In this document: positions 47,485-59,000 of the stretch, in pieces | How positions within the stretch are numbered: the first letter of the stretch is position 1 | Layout of the letters: every line of letters begins with the position of its first letter | Source: Heliocidaris tuberculata | Taxonomy: Eukaryota > Echinodermata > Echinoidea > Camarodonta > Echinometridae | NCBI GenBank assembly: GCA_025618425.1 | Contig: CM046845.1 | Span: forward strand, 33,940,277-34,004,276 | Direction: 5' to 3' | Length of the DNA: 64,000 nucleotides | Position numbers and translations under genes: made by a program | The notes under the pieces: model-generated | The model's input: the letters and a program-made list of their open reading frames with translations, nothing else | Databases searched by the model: none | What the model was told of the DNA's origin: nothing

Positions 47485-47755
47485 GGGGGGGGGGGGGGGG
47501 TACTCATTTTTCTGAAGGTTCGTAATTCCGAAACACAAATTTCACATAGCAGGGGGTTCATCATTCCGAAAATGAAATAGGGTTCATAATTCTGAACATT
47601 TGATGCATTACTCTGAAGGTTCGTAATTCTGAAAATGCAATAGAGCCCTACATAACTTTTTGGAAATTACAAACCTTCAGAATTATGAACCCTATTTCAT
47701 TTTCGGAATTACGAACCATTGGAGTAACGAACCTTTGGAAAAACGACATGTAACC
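47485..47755. mobile_element. Short DNA element with G16 terminus and 8-bp target duplication
   Basis: GAATGATC occurs on both sides (47477-47484 and 47756-47763). The element starts with 16 G and TACTC and ends ATGTAACC, so the termini pair only weakly. Internally GAAGGTTCGTAATTC-type units repeat, with inverted copies such as GAATTACGAACC near 47706; GGTTCATAATTCTG pairs with CAGAATTATGAACC. An 8-bp duplication suggests a hAT-like transposase; the weak termini make the class uncertain. Confidence 0.8.
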
Positions 47756-47763
47756 GAATGATC

Positions 47764-48099
47764 AGACAAAAGATAAAGGAAGCGCATGGTAAAACACAGA
47801 TAATTTTTTTTTATAAGTATGAAGAGAAGCCAAAAACAAAACAAACAACAAACATGTAATAGGTGGAATTTATACCTTTTCTTTTCAAAACATGAATGTT
47901 TCACATAAATCGTGTACACGCGTTATTACAAAAAGAATTTAGGAATTGCATAGATTCCAAAACATCTACGTCTATAATATTGTGCAATGAAAAATATGAT
48001 TTTGTAAGTGATCTATGGGAAGCTTTCTCCATCGTCACAGCATCGTCTCCTGGAAAAGTGATTTGAGGGATCTCTGAGAATGACACTTAATCAACCCAG
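47764..48099. other. Intergenic, nothing recognised
   Basis: The open frames are short and domain-free. No repeat was recognised. Confidence 0.4.
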
Positions 48100-49520
48100 T
48101 TGCACAGCTAACAAGGTAAAAAAGGGCGAATCTTCCAATTACATTGTTAACGAATTAATTATCTTGATGACAGTTTCAGACACTCGCTTAGGTTTGTGGG
48201 ATTGGGGCGCATTCATGCCATAATTAACTGTCGGCGGTGCGCTGGTAGCGATCAAAGTCATCCACGTTCGCATTAGGGAGTAACCCATGATTAATAGTAA
48301 TGTATTTTTATGCGCTGACGTGCACCTCTTTGATGTTTATTCAAAATTGACTAATTACTCCATAGTTAGTTTTTAATGAGAGATAGGAACTGAGTAAAGG
48401 AAAGCTTGTTCAGATCATCAGAAGAGGGCAGAAAATTAATCTTAATGAGATACTGGTTCGTACTAAGTGGAGTAAATTAGTTTGTGCACTACTAATGGGT
48501 GGAATATCAATCTTTCTTCATTATAAACAAAAAATGAAACTTCCTTGTCTTCTAGAAAGCTTTTAATATACAGCTACAAAAAAGGGTAAACTTGTTTTTG
48601 GAGAGCACTTTCAAGTGATTGCTTTGAAAATAAAAGCAGTCTATAAATAGGATATGTTATCATAACCAAACCCTTTGTTTTACAATTCACAAATATATCA
48701 CAAAAATGTGAATTCATCTAAATTTCAAATGAATTTAGAATAAGAAAGGTACACAGAGACATTTAAAGAGCTCATCAGGTGATTAGCAAAGGGCATATGT
48801 ATGCATCCACTGTGCATTGTATAATGTCAAGTATTCACATCACCATCTGTGGGTGGGAAGTTGAAATTAACGCCATGCCAAGTGATGCGCTGAAATGCCA
48901 ACACCTTCCCCACTCATGTTAATTAGCCCTGCCCTTTTCTCTTAGAAAGTAGACAAAAGTGTGTCAACTTATGAATATTCACAAGTTCAGCATTAATCAG
49001 ATTATTGGCTTAGAAGAGCAGCACCGTAAGGGGCCCTAGGGGGGAGACCGGAATTAGCGTGGCAGAGTCAGGAAGGCCGTGCTACGTATCAGGTTTCAAG
49101 TGGTTTTTTGGCTCTAAATGAGCTCACAGAAAAAGTGCAAATATGCAGATGTGGGACGGTTATGTGTGCATGATGTACCTTTCTACACATCTCTCGTCTT
49201 CCGCTAATGAGTGCGATGTACTTTCCTGACCTCATTTATTTGCATGTCGGCTTGACGTGACAGAAAAAAATGGGAGGCGCTGATGAGGGCGCTAATGATG
49301 CAGCTCCACCCAATCATAACAGAGTAAAAAATAGCACTAAGAAGGTTGTAAATTAGTTCCACGTCATTGCCCAAGTGGAATGCACTAAGAGAGATCTCAT
49401 GTGTTACATTATGAAATGACAAAAGAACATACATCATATCTGATGAAAATCTGATTTCATCAAAAGCCATCAGAAATAACTTGGAGGAGCAAATTTGAAC
49501 TTGACATGGCAATAAATCTG
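48100..49520. promoter_or_regulatory. Candidate cis-regulatory region
   Basis: Compared with its surroundings the sequence is less AT-skewed and dense in recognisable sites: homeodomain cores (TAATTA near 48220, TTAATTAG near 48920, CTAATGA near 49205 and 49290), TCF/LEF-like GATCAAAG near 48255 and CTTTGATG near 48330, and TGACGTG near 48318 and 49255. No coding frame or transposon end was seen. A regulatory role is inferred only from motif density. Confidence 0.25.
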
Positions 49521-51887
49521 AGCTCCAAAACTGGTCATTATCATCTTAATCTGATTAGTATGGTATGAAGAAGGTCTTCACACCAATCTATGATGAGACT
49601 CTGATTAATTAGATCCATCAGAGTACAGTTACCTTTCACCATCGCTCATCACTTTCTTATCATCTCTCGTCATTTTGAGACTGGGTAGGTGTATGTTTGA
49701 GGCTCCATAGTGCTTAGATACCTTATATGGCAAGAAATCACAAGCTTATTGTGCAGTTCCTGCAAATATATATTCATTTTCTATCTAAAGATAGTGAAAA
49801 ATATGAATATGAAACTAAACAAGTTCAATCTGAAATTGGCAAGAATTCCTACAAACAGTTTCATCCATAATTGCCTTCCATGAATATCTAGGAACTAACA
49901 CATCACTTTGTTAGCTGTTCATGTATGTAGATTTCAGGCATATCCCTTCTAAACAGAACTTCCTCTAGATGATTAAAATGTCTGCCCAAGGTTTGTCTGA
50001 CATAGGCATCAAGTAATGTATGCAAGGTAGATGATTTTGCATTGCTAGCATTTTTTTTTTTCTTTCTTTCCATCTATCTTTAATAGAGGAATAGATTTTT
50101 TTTATACACATAAGGTGAATCAATATTTCTGGAAAAGTTCTAACTCAAGGGTTCTAAGATAATGAAAGAACACTCTTGTATTCAACAATGATACAGAAAC
50201 ATTTATCATTATTCACTTATTGTTTTATCTTTTTAAAATCTTCAAACTACTAACTACATCTACTGAAAGCAAAATCATTCTTTTTTCCCCAATGTGAATT
50301 AATCCTCCTGATAATTCAGTCCAAAAAGATACTATTTAACTGAAAATGAATTTTAAAATCAGTTGTCATAGGAAGCAACATTATACGGGTGGTAACTAAT
50401 ATCTAAATAATAAGAATATTGCTTCTTTACTTATGATAATATTTAAAGTTTAGAGTTACGATGTACCACACTACTAACTGAATTATTATTGAATATAAAG
50501 CAATTTTCCTTCTTTTTCACCACTTAGAAATTATCATATTTCCTATATCTTTGTAGAATACATGTAATTTTCCTAAAACTCTTAGACAAATTATATTTAA
50601 AAAATCAATCAAAGGCAAAATGTGGAATATTTCCCTTTAATCATGCATTTACAGACAAAGAAAACAAAGGACTTACTGTAAAACTGGAAACTATTGTTAA
50701 TTGTTAATCACAGCAAATTTTGCATCAAGAAACTTTCACAAATTGCAAAAATTTCATGTTGCTTCAATTATGATTTGATTATTTTGCAGCATGAAACTTT
50801 CGCAAATTCGTGATAGTTTAATGCACGCAATTTTTGTTTTTGTTTTACAGCATTAGGTTGGATCTAAGCATAGTCAACATATTGCAAGTGCCAAATTGAC
50901 ACTTTCTTCCATCTACATTGTACATGTGTATATCAATCCCACACAATAAGTCTAAATCTTTCCAAGATTACATTGATTGAAATCAGAATGAAGAAGAAAT
51001 AATGATCAATCAATGTGAAAAAGGAGTGCAATGACTGAAGGAATTCTAATAAACTTTTTCTATTTTGTATCTTTCCCTTTAATTCCCTTTGATTGGAAGT
51101 CTAACAAACCTTGAATAGTGCTCAATCTCTTTGTACAGTAGAATACAAACAAAGAAAGAGAAAAGCTTGGCACAGCCCTTCACTAAGATAAACACTTCTC
51201 CCCAAAGTAAAGTCACTATTTTTCCTGACCCTCTTTTTTTTCCAATGTATACATTGCCCTGAACAATACAATGTAAGCCACTATTGTTCTGTGAAGTGTT
51301 TAAATTCTCCCCTCTCTCTTTCCCTCTTCTATTAAAATGGGAAAGTAGAATAGCTTTCATGGTAATTTGAGTCACAAAATTACTCCCTTTCTCTTTGGAG
51401 CTTCTATTCAGTACCAGGTACAAAGGGCACAATTTGGTGATTAAGTCATTGCTTATCATTAAATGTTGTCCTGTGCATGGTATCTACTAATACAGAGATG
51501 GAGAGGGTTAATATTGAGGGAGTCTAGCCTCTAAGGACAGGCTCTTAAATGGAAACTGGGGTAAGGATTACCAACTTTCTTTAGAGAGTGAGAAGAAGGT
51601 AATTCATAGTCGATCCTCTCTGGATTCCGTTGCCTTTAACCCTTTACCTCCTCTTCAGATTGGCAAAAATATAAATTCTAGCTCTTCAAAAAAGAAGTTA
51701 TAAAAATCTACAGCAATCCTTTTTTTTAATTTTTAAGAGTATTTTTGCAGTGAAGCAGCATTAAAGTACTATTGAAATTGAGAGGTAGGCTTAAATCATT
51801 AAATTAGCAAAGTTAATTTGATTGTAGTTTGTAAATACAGTCTAGTTTGCTGCAAGCTTGTCTAACTCTACAGGAGTAGCAGTTGAG
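49521..51887. other. AT-rich intergenic sequence
   Basis: No gene was recognised. A weak palindromic repeat is listed at 50674-50852. CCTTTAACCCTTTACC near 51634 resembles a single TTAA-type transposon end without a partner. Confidence 0.4.
50674..50852. repeat. Possible small palindromic repeat, CTGTAAAAC ends
   Basis: CTGTAAAAC near 50676 is mirrored by GTTTTACAG near 50840. Inside, GAAACTTTC(A/G)CAAATT occurs twice. It is short and diverged. Confidence 0.3.
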
Positions 51888-52680
51888 ATGCAAACTTTAT
51901 ACCACTTTTCACATTCAAATCTTGATGCTTGATACCGGTATAACTATAGGTGTGGCATGGGGATGAAGACTTTATACCACTCTCTATATATTCAAACAAC
52001 ACATTGATGTACAATGTCAATGAAATTTAAAAATAAATACCAAATACCAAATCTTAACGCTTCTAACTCTAAGTATGGCGGTGGGGATGACTTTATATCA
52101 CTCTTTACATTCAAATCGTGATGCTTGATACTGGTATAAATATAGGTGAGGCGGTGGGCATGATGACTTTACACCATTCTTTACATTCAAATCTTGATGC
52201 TTGATACCTGTCAAACTCTAAGTATGGTGGTGGGGATGACTTTATACCACTCCTTACATTCAAATCTTGATGCTTGATACCGGTATAAATATAGGTGTGG
52301 CAGTGGGCAAGACAACTTTATGCCACTCCTCACATATACCGGTATAACCCTAGGTGTGGTGATAGAGATGACTTTATATATCTCCTTACATTCAAATTTT
52401 GATAGTCCATACCGGTATAAATATAGGTGTTGTGGTGGGCAAGACGACATTATACAACTCCTCACATATACTTTTCTAACTCTAGGTGTGGCAGTGGGGA
52501 GGCTTTATACCACTCCTTACTTTCAAATCCAGATGCTTGATATCATTTCTAGGTTAACTAACAGGTGGTGGTGGGTATGATGACTGTACAACATTCCCTA
52601 CTTTCAAATCTTGATGCAAAATACCAGTGTAACAATTGTTACGGCGGTGGGAATGATACCCCTTACATGTAAAAATCCAG
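51888..52680. repeat. Minisatellite, about 75-bp unit, about ten copies
   Basis: Units share ACTTTATACCACTCCTTACA, TTCAAATCTTGATGCTTGAT, ACCGGTATAAATATAGGTG and a GGTGGGCATGATG-like end. Successive CTTTA positions are about 51896, 51970, 52091, 52167, 52240, 52316, 52372, 52448, 52503 and 52584, so spacing is mostly 73-76 with some shortened or expanded units. It begins about 220 bases past the THTPA stop codon and may be in its 3' UTR or just downstream. Confidence 0.92.
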
Positions 52681-52903
52681 TAGGTGTGGTGATGGGGAAA
52701 ATGATTCATTTCTTAGATCCAAAAACAAGATCTTAATAAATACTCCTCCATAGGAGAAGACATTGCATACATGCCTATTCTACTCAAATATAATTATTTA
52801 CATATGTGCACATCAATATTGGAACAGAATAGTGTATACTATTCTATATCATTATGTGGATGCTGGTGATGATTGTGGGGTAGTCTTTGTCCCAGCCTGT
52901 AGA

Positions 52904-53016
52904 TTATCTATGATCCTTCAAGACGCCAGCATCTATCAGTGTCTGGTAGTGAGCAGGATTGTTGGCTAACAGGTAAGCTTCTAGTTTGCCTTGAACAGAG
53001 ACTAGGTTGGAAAAGC
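52904..53016 (-). CDS. THTPA: THTPA terminal coding exon
   Basis: On the minus strand, acceptor TTTCATTGCAG precedes the exon. Joined to the single leftover base of the first exon it reads G-FSNLVSVQGKLEAYLLANN and ends VLKDHR with a TAA stop at 52904-52906. The phase fits exactly and the sequence aligns with the C-terminus of vertebrate THTPA, which supports the call strongly. Confidence 0.85.
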
Positions 53017-56000
53017 CTGCAATGAAAGAAAATGAAGAAAAAAACAAAAACAAACCATGATCATTATAACTTTTGGACCTTCCATTAAAAAACAGCAATA
53101 TACAGAATCAAATATTGGCAGAAATCATTGAATTTTTCCATTCCTTTCCACTATTCAAAGGTTGTTTTTGTTTACAGAGTTTTTATTTGTTAACTGAAAT
53201 ACAAATAAAAATATGCATGAGGAATGATTATTGTTTTCCATACATTTTCCTATTTTTTTCTTCTTCAATAACACCCTCATTCTCTATTTGAAAAAAAAAG
53301 CCTGCTTTCTAATTAAAGGAAAAAAACTTTATCTCTCATAGAATCAGAAAGTAACCACCACACAAAGAAAGAATAGAATTGCTTAAATTGTATCAGATAT
53401 TTTACATAAAGTGTGAGTCACAAGAATTAAGATGGGGAGAAAGTCAACTAGTGATGGACAATTTAATTGCAATTTGAGGTTGAAATTTGACAAGGCCTCT
53501 TGTAAAGATGGTTGCATTAAACATTAGAATCTTCTCTGACTCATCAACTTTCTCTCTAATCAGGTACAGAGGACAGAGCTAGGTACAAAAAGGTGAGAAC
53601 ACAAAATATAGAGAAAAGAGAGGAAAGATTAACATATTTGTTGGTCATCTGATGTCACCTGTGCATTAGTAATATACCTCAAGAGACTGAGTGAAGGGGC
53701 TAGGTAGGGCAAGGTGTATTTCAATTAGTTATCTTGGAATTTGAATCAAGATAAAAAAAGATCATTTTCAATGGACATGCATATAAAAGATCATTTTGAT
53801 ATGAATTCTGTTTGACTCATGTAAAGAGGTGTTGTGGTCTAGTGCATGAGACAATGGGCTGTGGATGTACTGGTTCAAATCCCTGCTGTAGCACTAATGG
53901 TGTTTGGCAAGGCAATAATCTATATTTGACATCACTCCCAACCCAGGTGTAGTGAATGGGTATCAAATAGTATAGGTGGAATTTTTAAATGCTTTCACCT
54001 TAGGGCAGTATTACTTGCCTTGAGCATCTGCTATGATGGATATGTGCTCAATATGTAGCTATTATTATTATTATCTCATATTTCTATATAAATGTAGCAA
54101 TTATCAGATATTTCTACAAGTACACACACACACACACAAAGAGGTAAAACTGAATTATTTCAGGCATAATGTGTGATATGCAAGCAATGGGATTACGGTA
54201 AGAAGTCTTTACGTGGAAGGTTTATTTACACCAGTGGGTGTCTCTTCTCAACCATCACATCTAGAAATGAAATTGGGTTTGTTATTTCAGTTGCAATCCT
54301 TAATAACCCCATCTAAAACTTAATTACGTCCATAAAACAGAGATGATGAGACTAACTGCTGAAGCGAACTCTACATTATCAGACATAACAAGAGTTAGTT
54401 TTGATTAATATGGGTAAAATATTCACAATAAAGTACTTGACTGCAGGTTGTCTTTAACTGACGTATGAATCTTTATCTTTGTTACCCTGAGGCCTACCTG
54501 GTACTCTAATGAGAGTACATGTAAGTTACAAGTATACCCTAACAAAATTGGAATTATCGAGAGTACTTAATGTACTATTTCAAATGTACTACTTAAAAAG
54601 TATCATTTTAAAGTACTATTCAGTCCAAATCAGTCCAAAAGGTTTTGGAAGGACATGTTATGAAATTTCTTTGATCTGACTTCTCCAGTTAAGCGGATAT
54701 CTGTGGTTTTGGAGTTATTCAAAAGGATTTGAAGAAGACTGATAATCTATTTGGTCTGTGATGGACCAAGAAAACCATATTTCACCAAATCCTTGATCAA
54801 CACTGTATGTTACCATTCATAACCATATCTTCATCATTTATTGATTAATTCCTCAACAATTTAGAATTTCCTTCAAGATCTTTCCATGTAAAGTTTCAAG
54901 CATTCATTAATCCACTTTGAAATATGGCATGATAACCAGGTAAAACAAGGATCAAGTGAAACATCCCCAACCTCTAAAGAAATTTGTATGTGAATACTAT
55001 CATTGTCATTTACATCTCTTCGCGCATAATTCTTTCAAAAACAAGGAAAAAGAAGAAAATCACTTTTGACACATTGCCAAATGATTTTTTTCACTTGAAA
55101 CTTTTCAGTTCGTATTTCTAAGCATTTTACGGCAGATTTATTCATAATTATTATCTTTTTAATTTAACCCAAAAATGTTAAAAAGAAGCTTCAAGCTAAG
55201 TAACTGTGTAGCACCATTCAGACATGCTAATTGTAAACCACCTTAAAAAAAACTGAAGATGCAAAACTTTTACGTCTAAGTAATATTTAAGAGGAAATAT
55301 GGGGGTAAAAATCATAGCTATGTGCAATAATGGCCTCTGCACCTATTCCCTGATCTGTGTCTTATAAGACAGAGAAATGTAAAGCGCAGTGTGGGATAAT
55401 ATTTCATGTTTCCGCAGAATTTTTAAAAGCAGTTCCTGGCTTCATATCTGAACGGCGCTTTAGTGATCATTCCTCACGGTCCTCCTGGCCTGTAGCCTAT
55501 TTCCCTTTCATTTCAAGAGCAGGATATTGACAAATATGGCATTCTTTCTTAGCATGCCTATCAAAGATCCAATTAAAAAGAGAAAAGAAGGAATAATTAT
55601 TAGTAATGCAGGAAATAGGAAGCATTTATATGAAATGAGCACTCCCACAGCTGAAAAACTAATCATGACACCTAACCCTCTCAAGTCCTACTTTGAGTCG
55701 CAGAGATCAAAAGGTCGCCCTCAAACAATAGCGCTATCTTAGCATTTTACTTCCGAGAAGAGCTATGTCAACAACACTGAAGGTGATTAAATCTCTGATT
55801 CGATGAAGAGAAAGGAAGGTGGACTTCTATATCGGAAATCTTCTACTTTTTGCCGACTGATCATTTTACATCATTAATTGAGCAACAACTAAACTAATAT
55901 ACATGTACTTGTCCATACAGCTTTAGTGGTAGTTGCACTCACCAATTTACTTTCATTTCCATTAGGGAAAAGTTTTAAAAGATAATTTTGCAATTGTTCC

Positions 56001-59000
56001 ATCATGATTTCACCAGCATTTAAAAAAAAAAAAAAAAAGATGAAAAGGCTTCTCATTATGTATATAGCCAGGACTTGAATGAACTATATAGAATTTTCAT
56101 ATTTTAGACTCATACAATTTGCACATGTACATTTGGAATACAGAGCAATGATTCAAATCAAGTATTTTTGATATTATATTTGAAAGACCTATAATGCACT
56201 GATGAACAAGAATGAACAAGTCAAATATTTACCTGTTAACCTCACTATTATATGAAGTGTGATAAAACCCTGTGGGCTACATGACAGATTTACAAAAATA
56301 CAAGATATTGATCACAGCCTTGAAACATTATGGTGGAGAATTTATTCCTATGTTGCATGATGCATGACTAGGTACTTTTGTTTACATTTGCTTCCTACAA
56401 TACATTGCACTGATTTTGCAGTGTGTCATTTGAAAGAAATTTTATGGTTACAATTATCTATCTCTAGCTACATTCATACAGGACTTATGGTTTCAAAATT
56501 TAAGTTAGTGATCAAGATCACTGTCTCATGCACATCTCATTCAAAAAGCTGACTCTGGACCTATCAGAATGGCTGTTTCTAATTTGCGATTCATTACAAA
56601 CCTTTGTGTTAAGGGGCTCTGGCCCCAGTCTTATGTAGAGTTATGATTCGATTGCAACTCTTTATATGATAGGGCTCTGATTTTATTGTTACACTGTTAC
56701 AGTTACTGCTATCAGTGATATGGTACCAACCCCTAGCTATTCTACTTAGACTGACCTATTGTAAAAAAACTTACATGTGTATTTTGGATGTAGAATGTTA
56801 GATGCAGTGTGAGATGTGAGATAGGATAGCATCATCCAAGTAATCAGCCACAGACAACGAACCAAAGTCTTCCATGCCTGGAGATAAAAAAAAAAAAAAA
56901 CACACACAAAAAAATCATGCATTGTTGGAGGTTTCATCATATGTTCCAGAAATATGAATGCAGAGTGAGATATTTGTAAAAATATTGTTTGAAGCAACAT
57001 TAAATACATGTACAAGAAAGAAGTGACAATGTATTACTGAGTATTGGTGAACTGCACAACCTCTTTATCACAATCTTATGATTTACTATTCTTGAGGCAT
57101 GGTGAATAAATGATTCCTAAAAAGAATTGCAATGCTAGGACATCCTGAAACCAACTTACAGTATTTCATAAAAATACTTCTCAGCCATTAAATTCCAAGA
57201 GTTTTCTGTCAGAGGCATAAATGAACTTCATTATCTCTAATAGCCTAGGTCATGCTACATGTATATGTGGATGTCAACTCAAAAGGGTGCTGGAGATCAC
57301 ATTATGACATCCACTTAATTTCATTCACTTAAAAGTTTGCTTGTCATCATCTATAGATGTGGAGATCAATTTTTGATGGCCTAGTAATTTATACTGCATA
57401 AGCAATTTTTTTAGCCCTAAATATTGTAAATAATAGTTTAACTTTAAAGTGTACCAATCACCCAAAAATATTTTGCTCTGTATGTTAGGGGTTCCATGTC
57501 GCCATACTTTATTCAAAATATGAGCTTTAAATGTTGATTCTATAAAGAGATAGTGCAAGTTGAAATATACTCCCCATAAAAACATTCAAGTGACTTATGA
57601 GAAGACTAGTCGACGTACCCATAGAATGAGGGCCAGTGCAACCGAACTCTGACTTTGGTTCCGAGTGAGAGGGTTTTATGTGTTCCTTTATTTCCGTAAT
57701 ACTCCATAACCATTAACCCATAGAAGGCCAAGTAAAGTGTTTTGGGGTTGATTTTATGCACTCTAGCTGTACACAAATTTTTTTTTTATAGGTGATCGGT
57801 TCACTTAAACTTAATTCAAATGAATACTACTACTACTCATTAGGCAGTAAATACAGAGTGTACAGACTATACAGCCAAGTTTGTATTACAGATAAAACTT
57901 TTTGTACACAGAGATTCCTTAAAGATAAGACAGCCAAAAACATTCCTGTGTCGTTGACATAATTAGCAAATCTTATAGAAAATCATAACGGAAGAGCAGA
58001 GGTGGTGAAGCTTTTTTCAAAATGGGACCTGATGGAAATAATAAAAAGAGCATTGTTTTGGGAAAATGGGCACCTGCAATGGGAGGATGCAATGCCTGAC
58101 AGATTATTACAAACTTATTCCCCTCTATCCAAAAACATTGTCATGAATCATATTAAATACTAATTGTTTCCTATCTATAATCAATCATAAACTATGTCTT
58201 TCTCATCATATTTTTGAGTAAGAATGAAAAAGTCTTAAGGTGTATCCTGGATGTGAGAAGCAAATGAGAAAAAAATTTGAGGTGAATTCAACCTTCTTGT
58301 ATGCTCATATAGTCACTGGTTGTGCATTTTGCATCAGAAATTTAATGAAATCTTCAATTTCATATCTGTGTATTGGTCAAATCGAAGACTATGTAAATGA
58401 TTAAATTCTTAATTATACTATATATGCCATTTTTTCAGTGTATAAAAATATGTATAGTTGGCTTCAATAATTTGAATGATAATTTTCTTTCAGTTGATTC
58501 TACTTCTCATTAGGGTAAAACCTACAGGTTTAATTGGATATTAAACAAGCTGTAGTATTTATAGAATGTGAACTGTTCATTAATAATATTTTGGGCCTAA
58601 AGCCTACCAAAAACTCTAGATCAGACTCTGATCAGATTCTATAAGAGACAACAATGCACAGTTCCGATTTCACTATTCATATCACAATACACAACCTCGT
58701 TCAGCCTTTTTAAAAAAGATTTTACATGTTTAGACTTCTATATATCTTATAATATTGGAATTTCTTCCAAAATTGGATTGCAATCAGATCATACAGTTAA
58801 TACATGTAGTTAGGCTTAACAATCACAAGGGCACAATGGTATGCCTAATACCCTTTTCATATAAGGGGCAGAAGTGGTCTTAGTCTGGACTGAGCCGTGA
58901 CTTAGCTGTCATACCATAGCTACATGTAATATGAAAGCTATCAGCATCAGTAAACCCACTTTTAGTCAGGACCAGAAGCGGACTTCTCGTATCCATTTCT

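Noticed and set aside
47901..48086. 61-codon minus-strand frame (MSFSEIPQITFPGDD...)
   Set aside because: It looks somewhat protein-like but has no domain, no splice signals and no continuation.
51630..51650. TTAACCCTTTACC, like a TTAA-type MITE end
   Set aside because: No matching inverted end with TTAA was found nearby.
51888..52680. Array considered as a CRISPR
   Set aside because: Units are contiguous diverged minisatellite repeats without unique spacers, in a eukaryotic genome.
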